A program made the translations under genes and the position numbers. From JADFDG01 sp965232985 (lineage in GTDB: Bacteria > Pseudomonadota > Gammaproteobacteria > Pseudomonadales > JADFDG01): 64,000 nt of DNA. Positions 53,933 to 62,734 of this stretch are shown here, piece after piece; the stretch's first letter is position 1, and each line of letters opens with the position of its first letter. The notes below the pieces were generated by a model, which worked only from the letters and a program-made list of their open reading frames with translations, did not search any database and was not told where the DNA came from. The stretch spans positions 62,001 through 126,000 of the forward strand of contig CBDDRC010000043.1 of the NCBI GenBank assembly GCA_965232985.1, in the 5' to 3' direction.

Positions 53933-54460
53933 TTATCCAGCCGTCCTGCCAGGCAGACAACTGACGATGGCGTGCACGGCCTCGCGCACGTTGCCAGCGT
54001 TGGTATTCACTTCCAGATGGGCAACTTCACGGTAGAGCGCTTCGCGCTCAGCGAGCAGGCGCTCGAACACACCACGAGGATTATCGGTACGCAACAGCGG
54101 GCGGTTGCGATCACGCGCCGTGCGCGCCAGCAGGTGATCGATATCGGCGCACAGGTAGACAGCAAAGCCCCGCTCATGCAGAGCCGCGCGATTCTCGGCA
54201 CGCAACACAGCCCCGCCACCGGTCGCCAGCACAATATCCGGGCGGCGGGTCAGATCATCAATTACCTGGGATTCGCGGCGCCGAAAGCCGTCTTCGCCCT
54301 CGACCTGGAATATCCACGGAATATCGGCACCGGTACGCGCCTCTATCTCGTGATCGGAATCCACAAAGGTGTACCCCAACGCAGCCGCCAACTGGCGGCC
54401 CACGGTGGTCTTGCCCGCCCCCATGGGTCCTACCAGAAAAATACCGGAATGATCCTCCAT
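53933..54460 (-). CDS. aroK: Shikimate kinase
   Basis: 175 residues. P-loop VGPMGAGKTTVG (10-21), DSDHEIEARTGADIPWIF, FRRRESQVI and ATGGGAVLR contain the shikimate-binding Asp, Arg and Gly residues; the lid has RDRNRPLL. It phosphorylates shikimate with ATP. 30 bp after the pilQ stop, 34 bp before aroB. Confidence 0.97.
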   Translation of the reverse strand: MEDHSGIFLVGPMGAGKTTVGRQLAAALGYTFVDSDHEIEARTGADIPWIFQVEGEDGFRRRESQVIDDLTRRPDIVLATGGGAVLRAENRAALHERGFAVYLCADIDHLLARTARDRNRPLLRTDNPRGVFERLLAEREALYREVAHLEVNTNAGNVREAVHAIVSCLPGRTAG

Positions 54461-54490
54461 TCGTCGTTGCGCAAGCGCAGGCGCCCCGGA

Positions 54491-56653
54491 TCAACCCTGG
54501 GACGCCAGATCCTTGACAATCTTCGGCGTAATGAAGATCAGCAACTCGGCTTTCTCATCCGTACGAACATCTTTCCGGAAGAGACGACCAATGAATGGCA
54601 AATCACCCAGAAATGGCGTCTTGATCGTTGCATTGACGCTTTCCGTCTTGAAAATACCGCCCAGAACCACGGTATCGCCATCATTGACCAGCACAACAGT
54701 CTCTACCCTGTTGGTGTTGATCACAGGAATGTTGGTCGATGTGATCTCCCCAACCGAATCACTGTTGACCTTGAGGTTCATGATCACCTTGCCATCCGGC
54801 GTAATCTGCGGCTTGACCCGCAGGCGCAATTCCGCGTCTTTGAAAGAGGTGGAGGTAGCGCCGCTCGAAGATGCTTCGAAGTAGGGAATCTGTGTGCCGG
54901 ATGCAATGAGTGCTTCCTGTTTGTCGGTGGTCAGCACCTTCGGTGTGGCGACGATCTCACCATGCCCGTCGCTGGCGAGCGCGGAAAGCTCCATTTCGAG
55001 CAGGCCGGAATCAAGATTGATCATACCCAGCGAGAATCTTGAGGCACCGACAGAGGAAACACCCATATCGGCCACGAGTGCATCCGGGATGGTCACCGTA
55101 GTGCCTGTGGATCCGTTGAGCAGATCCGTAGCAGCAACAGTCGCCTGCTTCAGGCCACCGGTCACCACCGAACCATTCTGCTTGCCAATACCACTCAAAC
55201 CAACAACCCCCCATCGCACTCCCAACTCCTTCGCGAAACTGGTGGTGGCAAGCACGATGCGCGCCTCGATCAGCACTTGACGTACCGGGATATCGATGCG
55301 AGCAATGACTTCGCGGATATCCTCAAGCTTGCTGGACGTTTCGACGATGATCAGCGTATTGGTGCGCTCATCAACGGAGACCGAGCCACGCGAAGACAGA
55401 ATGCTCTTGTCTGAGGTTAGCAGTTTGGCAACCGCCGTCGCCGTTGCATAGTTGATCTGCACAAACTCCGAGCGCAGTGGCGCCAGCGCCTCGGCTTGCT
55501 GGTAAGCCTCCAGCTCCAAGCGCTCCCGCGCGGAAATTTCGTCGGCCGGGGCAACCAGCAACACATTGCCGATCTGCCGCTTGTCGAGACCTTTGGTCTT
55601 CAAAACGAGATCCAGCGCCTGGTCCCACGGTACATTCTGCAGACGCAACGTAATGCGGCCACTGACCGTGTCGGATGCCACGAGATTCAACGAGGTGAAG
55701 TCTGCAATCAACTGCAGGACGCTACGCACCTCGATGTCCTGGAAGTTGAGCGAAAGCTTCTCGCCGCTGTACATGAAATTATCTTTCTGCCGCTTCTGCG
55801 CATCGCCTGGACCGACAGCCTTTACACCGATGATCATTTCCTTGTCTGCCTGGTAGGCGAGGAAATCAAACTGCCCCTTGGGCTGAATGACCATCACGAT
55901 ATTGTCACCCGCCGTGGAGGTGACAATACTGGTGACCGCCGTGGCGAAATCGGTGACATCGAGCTTGCGCCGCAGACTTTCCGGCAATGTCGCCGACATG
56001 AATTCGGCAATGATCCGACCACCATCCAGGCGAACATCAACAGGGATCGCTGCGGAAGACATGCTGACAACGATCTGGCCTTCGCCATCGGGCGTGCGGC
56101 GGAAGTCAATGCCGTCAATGCCACGACCTTTGACCGTGGCCTTAAGACCCGACTGCCCTGCTGTATTGTTTGCGACGACAGCGCCGTCAGTTACCGGAGC
56201 CACGGCGGCAACCGCTTCGGCCTGACTTTGCGTCTGGTCACCAATCGTGACGACGAGCGTATTGCCCTCAACCCGGGTGTTGTAACCCACCAGCTCATTG
56301 AGATTGATGATTACGCGTATACGATCACGCGCCTCAACGACGGTCATGCTACGCGCATTGCCCGTACCCAGATTATGGTGCTTGCTTTCGAGCTGACTCT
56401 TTGCCCCGACGATGTCCAGCGCAATACGGGCCGGCTTTTCGATCTGGTAGCCGGTCGGCGCAGGCGGCGCACCCGTGAAGCCAAGACGGATCTCCATCTG
56501 GTTGCCGGGCAACGCAGCAAACTCCAGTTTGTCTACGGCCAAATCATCTGCCACGGCGAAGCCGCAGAAAAACACGGCCATCCACAACAGCAAAGTCTTT
56601 GTCGTTATTTTCATGGCAACACCCGCACCTCGAAACATGCATCCGGTTTTCAT
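54491..56653 (-). CDS. pilQ: Type IV pilus secretin PilQ
   Basis: 720 residues from the ATG at 56653, chosen for its AGAGG site 7 bp upstream; ATG at 56614 (MKITTKTLLLWMAVFF) is an alternative. Signal peptide, two AMIN domains (about 35-130 and 165-270), STN (about 305-355: LNFQDIEVRSVLQLIADFTSLNL), secretin_N (about 375-450) and the secretin barrel (about 480-715: VRQVLIEARIVLATTSFAKELG, VINTNRVETVVLVNDGDTVVLGGIF, PFLGDLPFIGRLFR). It forms the outer-membrane pore for the pilus. Confidence 0.96.
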   Translation of the reverse strand: MKTGCMFRGAGVAMKITTKTLLLWMAVFFCGFAVADDLAVDKLEFAALPGNQMEIRLGFTGAPPAPTGYQIEKPARIALDIVGAKSQLESKHHNLGTGNARSMTVVEARDRIRVIINLNELVGYNTRVEGNTLVVTIGDQTQSQAEAVAAVAPVTDGAVVANNTAGQSGLKATVKGRGIDGIDFRRTPDGEGQIVVSMSSAAIPVDVRLDGGRIIAEFMSATLPESLRRKLDVTDFATAVTSIVTSTAGDNIVMVIQPKGQFDFLAYQADKEMIIGVKAVGPGDAQKRQKDNFMYSGEKLSLNFQDIEVRSVLQLIADFTSLNLVASDTVSGRITLRLQNVPWDQALDLVLKTKGLDKRQIGNVLLVAPADEISARERLELEAYQQAEALAPLRSEFVQINYATATAVAKLLTSDKSILSSRGSVSVDERTNTLIIVETSSKLEDIREVIARIDIPVRQVLIEARIVLATTSFAKELGVRWGVVGLSGIGKQNGSVVTGGLKQATVAATDLLNGSTGTTVTIPDALVADMGVSSVGASRFSLGMINLDSGLLEMELSALASDGHGEIVATPKVLTTDKQEALIASGTQIPYFEASSSGATSTSFKDAELRLRVKPQITPDGKVIMNLKVNSDSVGEITSTNIPVINTNRVETVVLVNDGDTVVLGGIFKTESVNATIKTPFLGDLPFIGRLFRKDVRTDEKAELLIFITPKIVKDLASQG

Positions 56654-56670
56654 GCGCAATCCTCTGGATG

Positions 56671-57249
56671 TCACTCGCCTTCCACGCGGATCGTGCGCGG
56701 TCGCTCAACCCAGCCGTCGTGACCATCGGGAACAATTTCCATCACCGCAACCTTTGTATCTTCCACTGCAGCAACACGACCGAAGTTCTTGCCCAGATAA
56801 TTACCGATACGCACACGGTGCACGCCACCCTCGGTGTCCTGTACCAAGGCCTCCAGCGCACCGCCTGGCCTGGAGATTGTACCAACCATCTTCAGGCCCT
56901 CGATGTTAAACCCTTCCAGGTACTCCTTGGGGCGGGTCAGATCCGGCGCGATAGTCTTGCTTTCCGTTTCAGGCAATAGCGCTTCGTCCATTGGCGGCAT
57001 GAACGGGCTACGCAACTTGTGCGCCGCGTAGGTGAACGTGGGCTGCGCCTTGAACTCGGGCGGGGGCTGGATCGCTCCTCGCGGACGCTGACGAATTTCG
57101 TCCAGCGTCTTCTTCAAATCAGAAAACTCCTGCTTCGAACTGCAACCAGACAACCCGAAAGTGATTACCAGACACACAGCCAGAACAAAGGTCGCACGCA
57201 TGCGCTCACTCGTCTTGTTATGCGGCTTGCCGTCGTGTGTGATCTTCAT
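56671..57249 (-). CDS. pilP: Type IV pilus assembly lipoprotein PilP
   Basis: 192 residues from ATG 57249; ATG 57201 (MRATFVLAVCLVITFGLSGC) would leave a shorter, better-shaped lipoprotein signal. Lipobox GLSGC. The mature part has HKLRSPFMPP, EYLEGFNIEGLKMVGTISRPGG and VRIGNYLGKNFGRV, the PilP beta-domain that contacts PilQ. It links the inner-membrane PilMNO complex with the secretin. Confidence 0.94.
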   Translation of the reverse strand: MKITHDGKPHNKTSERMRATFVLAVCLVITFGLSGCSSKQEFSDLKKTLDEIRQRPRGAIQPPPEFKAQPTFTYAAHKLRSPFMPPMDEALLPETESKTIAPDLTRPKEYLEGFNIEGLKMVGTISRPGGALEALVQDTEGGVHRVRIGNYLGKNFGRVAAVEDTKVAVMEIVPDGHDGWVERPRTIRVEGE

Positions 57250-57254
57250 GATTC

Positions 57255-57965
57255 TTAACCTTTCTTGCCTTTCTTGCCCTTCTTGTCTCCGGCCACGTCT
57301 TCCGGCGCCTCTGCCTCGTCGCTGTAGCGATAGGTCTTCGCCGTGATGGACATTTCGAGCAATCTCGGGCCTCGCTGGTTGTCCGCATCCTTGCCTTTCC
57401 TGCCTTTGGCGCCTGCCGAGGACTTGGCCTCAACGATGGAAAAGTTGTCGAGGGTTACGATGCGCGGCAACGACGCCACACCACTGACGAACGCACCAAA
57501 CCCGTGATAATCACCCTTGACCTTGATGTTGATGGGAAGCTCCGCATAGAACTCCTTGCGCGCTTCCACGCCCAGATCAATGGTTTCAAATTCAAGGCCA
57601 CTACCAAGACCAGTGTGAGTGATGTCCTCAAGCAAGCTCGGCACCTCGGTGTCTTTTGGTAGCTGCCGCAACAACGCGCCAAAAGCTTCTTCCATGTCGG
57701 CCAATTGCTTCTTGTAGGCATCAAGATTCATGGCCTTGAACGCCTTTTCTTCGTAATCCCTCAGCAGCGAGGCCTCCTTTTTCTGCTCTACCTCAACCTG
57801 CGCGTTCAGTTTGGTGACGAAGAGCGTATAGCCTGAACCGAGCACAATAGCGAAAGCAGCGGCATAGACAGTCGCTTTGACGACGGCCGGCCAGCTGCCC
57901 GGATTGTTCCAGTTGACTCCCGTAAAGGAAGCCGTGAGCTGCTGGAACTTTGCATTCACATCCAT
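57255..57965 (-). CDS. pilO: Type IV pilus inner-membrane protein PilO
   Basis: 236 residues from the ATG at 57965 (8 bp after GAGGAG); an ATG at 57971 is in frame. One membrane helix (about 30-50, KATVYAAAFAIVLGSGY), a coiled coil (about 55-100) and a ferredoxin-like domain (about 115-210: LEDITHTGLGSGLEFETIDLG, ELPINIKVKGDYHGFGAFVSGVASLPRIVTL). It has an unusually Lys/Gly-rich C-terminal tail. Partner of PilN. Confidence 0.94.
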   Translation of the reverse strand: MDVNAKFQQLTASFTGVNWNNPGSWPAVVKATVYAAAFAIVLGSGYTLFVTKLNAQVEVEQKKEASLLRDYEEKAFKAMNLDAYKKQLADMEEAFGALLRQLPKDTEVPSLLEDITHTGLGSGLEFETIDLGVEARKEFYAELPINIKVKGDYHGFGAFVSGVASLPRIVTLDNFSIVEAKSSAGAKGRKGKDADNQRGPRLLEMSITAKTYRYSDEAEAPEDVAGDKKGKKGKKG

Positions 57966-57981
57966 CGGCATCGCTCCTCGC

Positions 57982-58554
57982 TCATTCCGTCTTGGCGGCG
58001 CCAGCTGCGGCGGCCTGGGCGGCACTCGCATCCTCAAGCTGCAGCGTGAGGGAAAACTCGAACATCTCGCCCTTCGCCACAACCTTGATCAGCTGCGGGT
58101 TCTTGAACCACGGCGATGCATTCAAACTGCGCATCAGGTTCGATACCCGGTTATTGGACTCGGCAAGACCAACAACCTCGAAAGTTCCGCCGCTCTGCTT
58201 CATCGATGTGTAGAAGACGCCGTCCGGCAGCGTTTCCGCGAACTGGTCAAACACGTGGACGATCACGGGCCGGTTGCCCTGCAGGCCCTGGATTACGTTC
58301 ATGCGCTCAATCAGGCTGTCGCGTCGGCGCTGGAGTTCCTCAATCTCCTTGATGCTGTCCTCAAGCTGGGCAATCTGCCCCTCAATGTAGCTATTGCGCG
58401 ACTTCTGCGTCTCTACTGCGCTGGCACGCTCCTGCTTCCAGGTAAACGAGAGCACGACGGCAACCAGAATGACCATGCCAATAACGATGGCAAACTCCTG
58501 CATTTGCTGCTTGCGGAGATCCTCGCGCCAGGGAAGAAGATTGATCTTTGCCAT
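57982..58554 (-). CDS. pilN: Type IV pilus inner-membrane protein PilN
   Basis: 190 residues. The N-terminal AKINLLPWREDLRKQQ binds PilM in the cytoplasm. One membrane helix (about 21-41), coiled coil (about 45-90), then the periplasmic domain VFDQFAETLPDGVFYTSMKQSGGTFEVVGLAESNNRVSNLMRSL. It overlaps the pilM stop by 1 bp and precedes pilO by 16 bp. Confidence 0.96.
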   Translation of the reverse strand: MAKINLLPWREDLRKQQMQEFAIVIGMVILVAVVLSFTWKQERASAVETQKSRNSYIEGQIAQLEDSIKEIEELQRRRDSLIERMNVIQGLQGNRPVIVHVFDQFAETLPDGVFYTSMKQSGGTFEVVGLAESNNRVSNLMRSLNASPWFKNPQLIKVVAKGEMFEFSLTLQLEDASAAQAAAAGAAKTE

Positions 58555-59618
58555 CAGTCGAAACTCCGCAGCGCGAGACCGCAGGCAATCATCAGTGCCG
58601 GCGCGTCATTGGTGATGGCGGCGGCACTGACCTTGGAAGACAGCGCCATGTTGACGAACGGATTCGCAACAATGGCCGGCGTGCCGATCTTGGCCTGAAC
58701 CAGATCAGACAGGCCGGGGATGGAGGCGGTACCGCCGGCAAGCACAACATGATTGACATCACCGAACTGGCTGGCAGAAAAGAAGAACTGCAGCGAACGG
58801 GTGATCTGCTGAACGATTGCATCCTTGAACGGCCCGAGGACTTCCGTCTCGTAATCGTCAGGCAGGCCACCCTGTTTTTTCGCCAAACCCGCTTCCTCGA
58901 ACGACAGACCATAGCGGCGCTGGATTTCTTCGGTCAGCTGCTTGCCCCCGAAAAGTTGCTCGCGGGTGTAGATGATTTTGCCGGCGCGCAACACGTTAAG
59001 CGTCGTCATGGTGGCACCGACATCGACGATGGCAACGGTCTGCTCGCCCTGATCGGCTTCGATCTGCGGTGCGATCAGGCTGTAGGCACGCTCCATTGCG
59101 TAGGCTTCCACATCGACGACCTTGGCGAGCAGACCGCCAATCTGGAGTGCATCTTTGCGCAAATCCACGTTCTCGGTGCGTGACGCTGCAATCAAGACCT
59201 CGACACGCTCCGGATGGCCGGGCACCGGCCCCTGGACCTCAAAATCAAGGCTCACCTCGTCAAGCGGGTACGGAATGTACTGATCCGCTTCGACGCGAAT
59301 CTGCTGCTCCATGTCGTCAACCGACTGCCCGGCATCCATCTCGATGATCTTGGTGATGACGGACGAGCCGGCAACTGCAACAGCCGCTAGTTTGGCGGAT
59401 GGTTTTGCCCGGGCGATGAGGCGCGCGATCGCCTCGCCGACACCCTCAACATCGGTAATGACTTTTTCGACCACGGCGTTCGCGGGCAACGGTTCCACAC
59501 CGTAACTTTCGACCCGATAGCGATCGCCCGAACGACTGAGCTCGAGCAGCTTCACAGAGGTCGAACTGATGTCGAGCCCCAGCAAACTGGCGGATTTCTT
59601 CGTGATGAAGGGCAGCAC
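58554..59618 (-). CDS. pilM: Type IV pilus assembly ATPase PilM
   Basis: 354 residues from a GTG at 59618 with AGGAAG 6 bp upstream; the frame stays open far upstream but crosses the promoter region. Actin-like fold: SASLLGLDISSTSVKLLELSR, DQYIPYPLDEVSLDFEV, TVAIVDVGATMTTLNVL and HVVLAGGTASIPGLSDLV. Cytoplasmic platform that binds PilN. First gene of pilMNOPQ; divergent from ponA with 198 bp between. Confidence 0.96.
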   Translation of the reverse strand: MLPFITKKSASLLGLDISSTSVKLLELSRSGDRYRVESYGVEPLPANAVVEKVITDVEGVGEAIARLIARAKPSAKLAAVAVAGSSVITKIIEMDAGQSVDDMEQQIRVEADQYIPYPLDEVSLDFEVQGPVPGHPERVEVLIAASRTENVDLRKDALQIGGLLAKVVDVEAYAMERAYSLIAPQIEADQGEQTVAIVDVGATMTTLNVLRAGKIIYTREQLFGGKQLTEEIQRRYGLSFEEAGLAKKQGGLPDDYETEVLGPFKDAIVQQITRSLQFFFSASQFGDVNHVVLAGGTASIPGLSDLVQAKIGTPAIVANPFVNMALSSKVSAAAITNDAPALMIACGLALRSFD

Positions 59619-59773
59619 GATGATCTTCCTGGTTGTTGTTGTCGGCCCGTTTTTCCAGCGGGAATATACACTTACAGAAGATTCATGTCGAAGCACATTA
59701 AATAACAGAATCCCCCGGCAAGCAACGGCGTATACAACCGAATGTGCGCCTGTTCGCCAACCAACCGATGACC

Positions 59774-59779
59774 TATAAT
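59774..59779 (+). promoter_or_regulatory. -10 hexamer of the ponA promoter
   Basis: Consensus TATAAT 38 bp before the ponA start. No good -35 at the usual spacing (TGTTCG is weak), so the promoter may need an activator or an extended element. The 198-bp gap also must hold the pilM promoter. Confidence 0.4.
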
Positions 59780-59816
59780 CCACAACCGTCGCCAATTCAT
59801 TGTTTTTGAAGGAAAA

Positions 59817-62204
59817 ATGGTCAAAATACGGGGTCTGCCCGCGATTGTTCTCTGGGTACTTTTTACCGCCGCCTGCGGCGTCGTCCTCGTGGGCGCATCG
59901 ACCTACCTGTATCTGGCGCCGGCGCTGCCCTCGGTGGAGCAGCTGCGCGACATTTCCTTTCAGATCCCTCTGCGGGTGTATTCCCGCGAGGGCAAGCTGA
60001 TCGGAGAGTTCGGTGAGAAGCGGCGGGCACCGGTCGGCTTCGATCAGGTTCCCCCGGACCTGATCAACGCCATCGTCGCCGCCGAAGACGATCATTTTTT
60101 CCAGCATCGCGGCATCGACTACGGCGGTCTCGTCCGCGCGGCCTATGAACTGGTGCGCTATCGCGAAATCCGCTCCGGCGGCAGCACCATCACCATGCAG
60201 GTGGCCCGCAACTTCTTTCTGGATCGTGCCCAGCATTTCACCCGCAAGTTCAACGAAATCCTGCTGGCGCGCCAGATCGAACGGGAGCTGACGAAGAAGG
60301 AAATTTTCGAGCTCTACGTCAACAAGATATACCTCGGGCACCGCTCCTACGGCGTTGCCGCTGCCGCCGAGGTGTATTACGGCAAGCCGCTGCAGGAACT
60401 GTCCCTGGCGCAGCTTGCGATGATCGCTGGCTTGCCGAAAGCACCCTCAGCGTACAACCCCATCACCAATCCCGAGCGCGCCATGATGCGCCGCAACTGG
60501 ATTCTGAAACGCATGCTCCAGCTCGGTACGATCGACAAGGCGCGCCATGAACAGGCACTCGCTGAACTGAACACTGCCAGTTTCCATGGCTCGCAATCGG
60601 AAGTGGATGCACTGCACGTTGCCGATATGGTGCGCAGCTATATATTGGAAAAATACGGACCGGAAGCGACGGACCAGGGCTACCGTGTCTACACAACCAT
60701 CGACGCGAACCTGCAAAAAGCCGCAACCGATGCCGTCTTCCTCGGCCTGATGGCCTATGACCGTCGCCACGGCTGGCGTGGCGCCGAAACACACATCGAC
60801 CCGGCATTGGTGCATGCCGTGCCCGGCAGCAACGGGCGCAACGGCAGTTGGCCGGAATCGTTGGCCGGAATACGGCAGGTAAGCTATCTCGAGCCCGGCA
60901 TCGTGATTGTTGCCGGTGCCGATTCCGCAACCATATTGCGCCGTGGTGGCGATACCGTCTCCCTGCCGCTGGCGTCGATGCGATGGGCGCGCAAGTACCT
61001 GAGCGCCGATGCCATGGGGCCTGCGCCAACAAAAGCTTCCGAGGTGCTACACCCCGGCGACGTGGTCCGCATCTATGCCCAAAAAAACGGCAAGGGCTAT
61101 GCGTGGAGTCTTGGCCAGATTCCGGCGGCACAAGCCGCGCTGGTCTCATTGAAACCCGAGGATGGCTCAATCGTGGCCCTGGTCGGCGGCTTCAGTTACA
61201 TGCAAAGCCGCTTTAATCGCGCCGTGCAGGGCAACCGGCAGGCCGGCTCGGCGTTCAAGCCAATTCTCTATGCATCAGCGATTGAGCGTGGCTTCACGCC
61301 TGCCTCAATCATCAATGATGCGCCGATCGTATTCGAGGACGCCGGAATGGATAAGGCCTGGCGGCCCGAAAATGACAACGGAAAATTCTACGGGCCCATG
61401 CGGCTCCGCCAGGCGCTGTATCTGTCGCGCAATCTGGTATCCGTGCGGCTGATCATGCAGATGCCGATCGACTACGTCGTCGAATACGCAGCGAACCTGG
61501 GCATCCCGAAAGAAAAGTTGCCGCGCAATTTTTCGCTCGCGCTGGGCACGGCAAGCCTTTCGCCGCTGGAAATCACCGGCGCCTATGCGGTCATCGCCAG
61601 CGGCGGCTATCGCACCTCACCCTACCTCATCGATCGCATCGAAGACGGCAACAACAACATCATCTGGCAAGCCCAGCCATTACGCGTCTGCCGCAGCTGC
61701 AGCGACGAATCCGGTACCCGCGCCCCGCGCGTGATGGACGAGCAGACTGCCTACATCATGAATTCCATGCTGCAGGATGTCGTGCGTCGGGGCACGGCAA
61801 CGCGCGCACTTGCTCTTGGCCGCGACGATATCGCCGGCAAAACCGGCACCACCAACGATACCCGCGATGCCTGGTTCGCCGGCTATAACCCGACCCTGGC
61901 CACGACGGTGTGGATGGGGTTTGACGCACCACAAACTCTCGGCAAGGCCGAGTACGGCGGCACGGCGGCATTGCCTGTCTGGATGGACTACATGCGCGTC
62001 GCCCTGGCGGGCAAACAGCCTGTGTACCTGTCGCAGCCGCCTGGTATCGTCACCGTGAAAATTGATCCGGCCACCGGCACGCGCGCGCAGCCTGGTCAGC
62101 CTGAAGCAATTTTCGAGATTTTCCGCGAGGCGCATCAACCGCCGGCGGCGCCCGGCGGCAGTGGCGGCACCAGCACCGAAGCGTCGGTCGAACAGTTGTT
62201 CTGA
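59817..62204 (+). CDS. mrcA: Penicillin-binding protein 1A
   Basis: 795 residues. One N-terminal membrane helix (about 8-30). Glycosyltransferase 51 domain (about 55-230) with the catalytic Glu90 in AAEDDHFFQHRGID and GGSTITMQVARNFFL. An OB-like insert (about 310-420), then the transpeptidase domain with the nucleophile Ser478 in GSAFKP, the SRN motif in YLSRNLVSV, and KTGTT at 675-679. It polymerises and cross-links peptidoglycan. Head-to-head with pilM, as in many gammaproteobacteria. Confidence 0.97.
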   Translation: MVKIRGLPAIVLWVLFTAACGVVLVGASTYLYLAPALPSVEQLRDISFQIPLRVYSREGKLIGEFGEKRRAPVGFDQVPPDLINAIVAAEDDHFFQHRGIDYGGLVRAAYELVRYREIRSGGSTITMQVARNFFLDRAQHFTRKFNEILLARQIERELTKKEIFELYVNKIYLGHRSYGVAAAAEVYYGKPLQELSLAQLAMIAGLPKAPSAYNPITNPERAMMRRNWILKRMLQLGTIDKARHEQALAELNTASFHGSQSEVDALHVADMVRSYILEKYGPEATDQGYRVYTTIDANLQKAATDAVFLGLMAYDRRHGWRGAETHIDPALVHAVPGSNGRNGSWPESLAGIRQVSYLEPGIVIVAGADSATILRRGGDTVSLPLASMRWARKYLSADAMGPAPTKASEVLHPGDVVRIYAQKNGKGYAWSLGQIPAAQAALVSLKPEDGSIVALVGGFSYMQSRFNRAVQGNRQAGSAFKPILYASAIERGFTPASIINDAPIVFEDAGMDKAWRPENDNGKFYGPMRLRQALYLSRNLVSVRLIMQMPIDYVVEYAANLGIPKEKLPRNFSLALGTASLSPLEITGAYAVIASGGYRTSPYLIDRIEDGNNNIIWQAQPLRVCRSCSDESGTRAPRVMDEQTAYIMNSMLQDVVRRGTATRALALGRDDIAGKTGTTNDTRDAWFAGYNPTLATTVWMGFDAPQTLGKAEYGGTAALPVWMDYMRVALAGKQPVYLSQPPGIVTVKIDPATGTRAQPGQPEAIFEIFREAHQPPAAPGGSGGTSTEASVEQLF

Positions 62205-62240
62205 CAATTGTCCTGGAGGGGCCGACGGGGAAGGCCCAAA

Positions 62241-62270
62241 CGAAAGAGCACCCTGTCGGGTGCTCTTTCG
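62241..62270. terminator. Shared terminator of mrcA and rpmE
   Basis: Perfect 13-bp stem CGAAAGAGCACCC/GGGTGCTCTTTCG with a TGTC loop, between two convergent genes. The stem is very stable; the T tracts are short on both strands. Confidence 0.75.
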
Positions 62271-62296
62271 GCCAAGGCATGAAGTTATGCTGACGC

Positions 62297-62512
62297 TTAC
62301 TTCTTGCGGGAAAGAACCCCGAAACGCTGCTTGAACTTGTCGATGCGACCGCCCGTGTCCATCACCTTTTGGGTGCCGGTGTAGAACGGGTGGCATACGG
62401 AGCACACATCGACATGGACATCTTTGCAGAGCGTGCTTTGGGTGGAGAATACGTGGCCGCAGGTGCAGGTCACCTTGATCGCCGCATACTGCGGATGGAT
62501 ATCCGGTCTCAT
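62297..62512 (-). CDS. rpmE: 50S ribosomal protein L31, zinc form
   Basis: 71 residues from the ATG at 62512 (MRPDIHPQYAAIKVTCTCGHVF). The Cys motif (CTC near the start, CSVC later) binds zinc, so this is the C+ form rather than the zinc-free paralogue. FYTGTQKVMDTGGRIDKFKQRFG is the family core. The frame is open 31 codons upstream without family similarity. Divergent from priA, a conserved pairing. Confidence 0.97.
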   Translation of the reverse strand: MRPDIHPQYAAIKVTCTCGHVFSTQSTLCKDVHVDVCSVCHPFYTGTQKVMDTGGRIDKFKQRFGVLSRKK

Positions 62513-62734
62513 GGGTTTCTTCCTCGATTTCGTTCGCCGCGTCGCTACCTGGGCCGCGCTGCCGTTGCTTTGGGGCAGCCGCCGGGCACCACACGTCATT
62601 GCCAACGATCAACCCGTCCGGGGCCGACCGCAAGGGAGGCGGGATGATAGGCACCTCGTCCAGGCTTGGCAAGCGCGGAATACCCCCGTGCTAGACTGCC
62701 GGTCCGCTCCTTCCTCAGCCTGATTCAACCCGCC

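Noticed and set aside
58554..60341. 595-residue version of PilM
   Set aside because: The extra N-terminus crosses the promoter gap and the mrcA start; a GTG with a ribosome site at 59618 gives normal PilM length.
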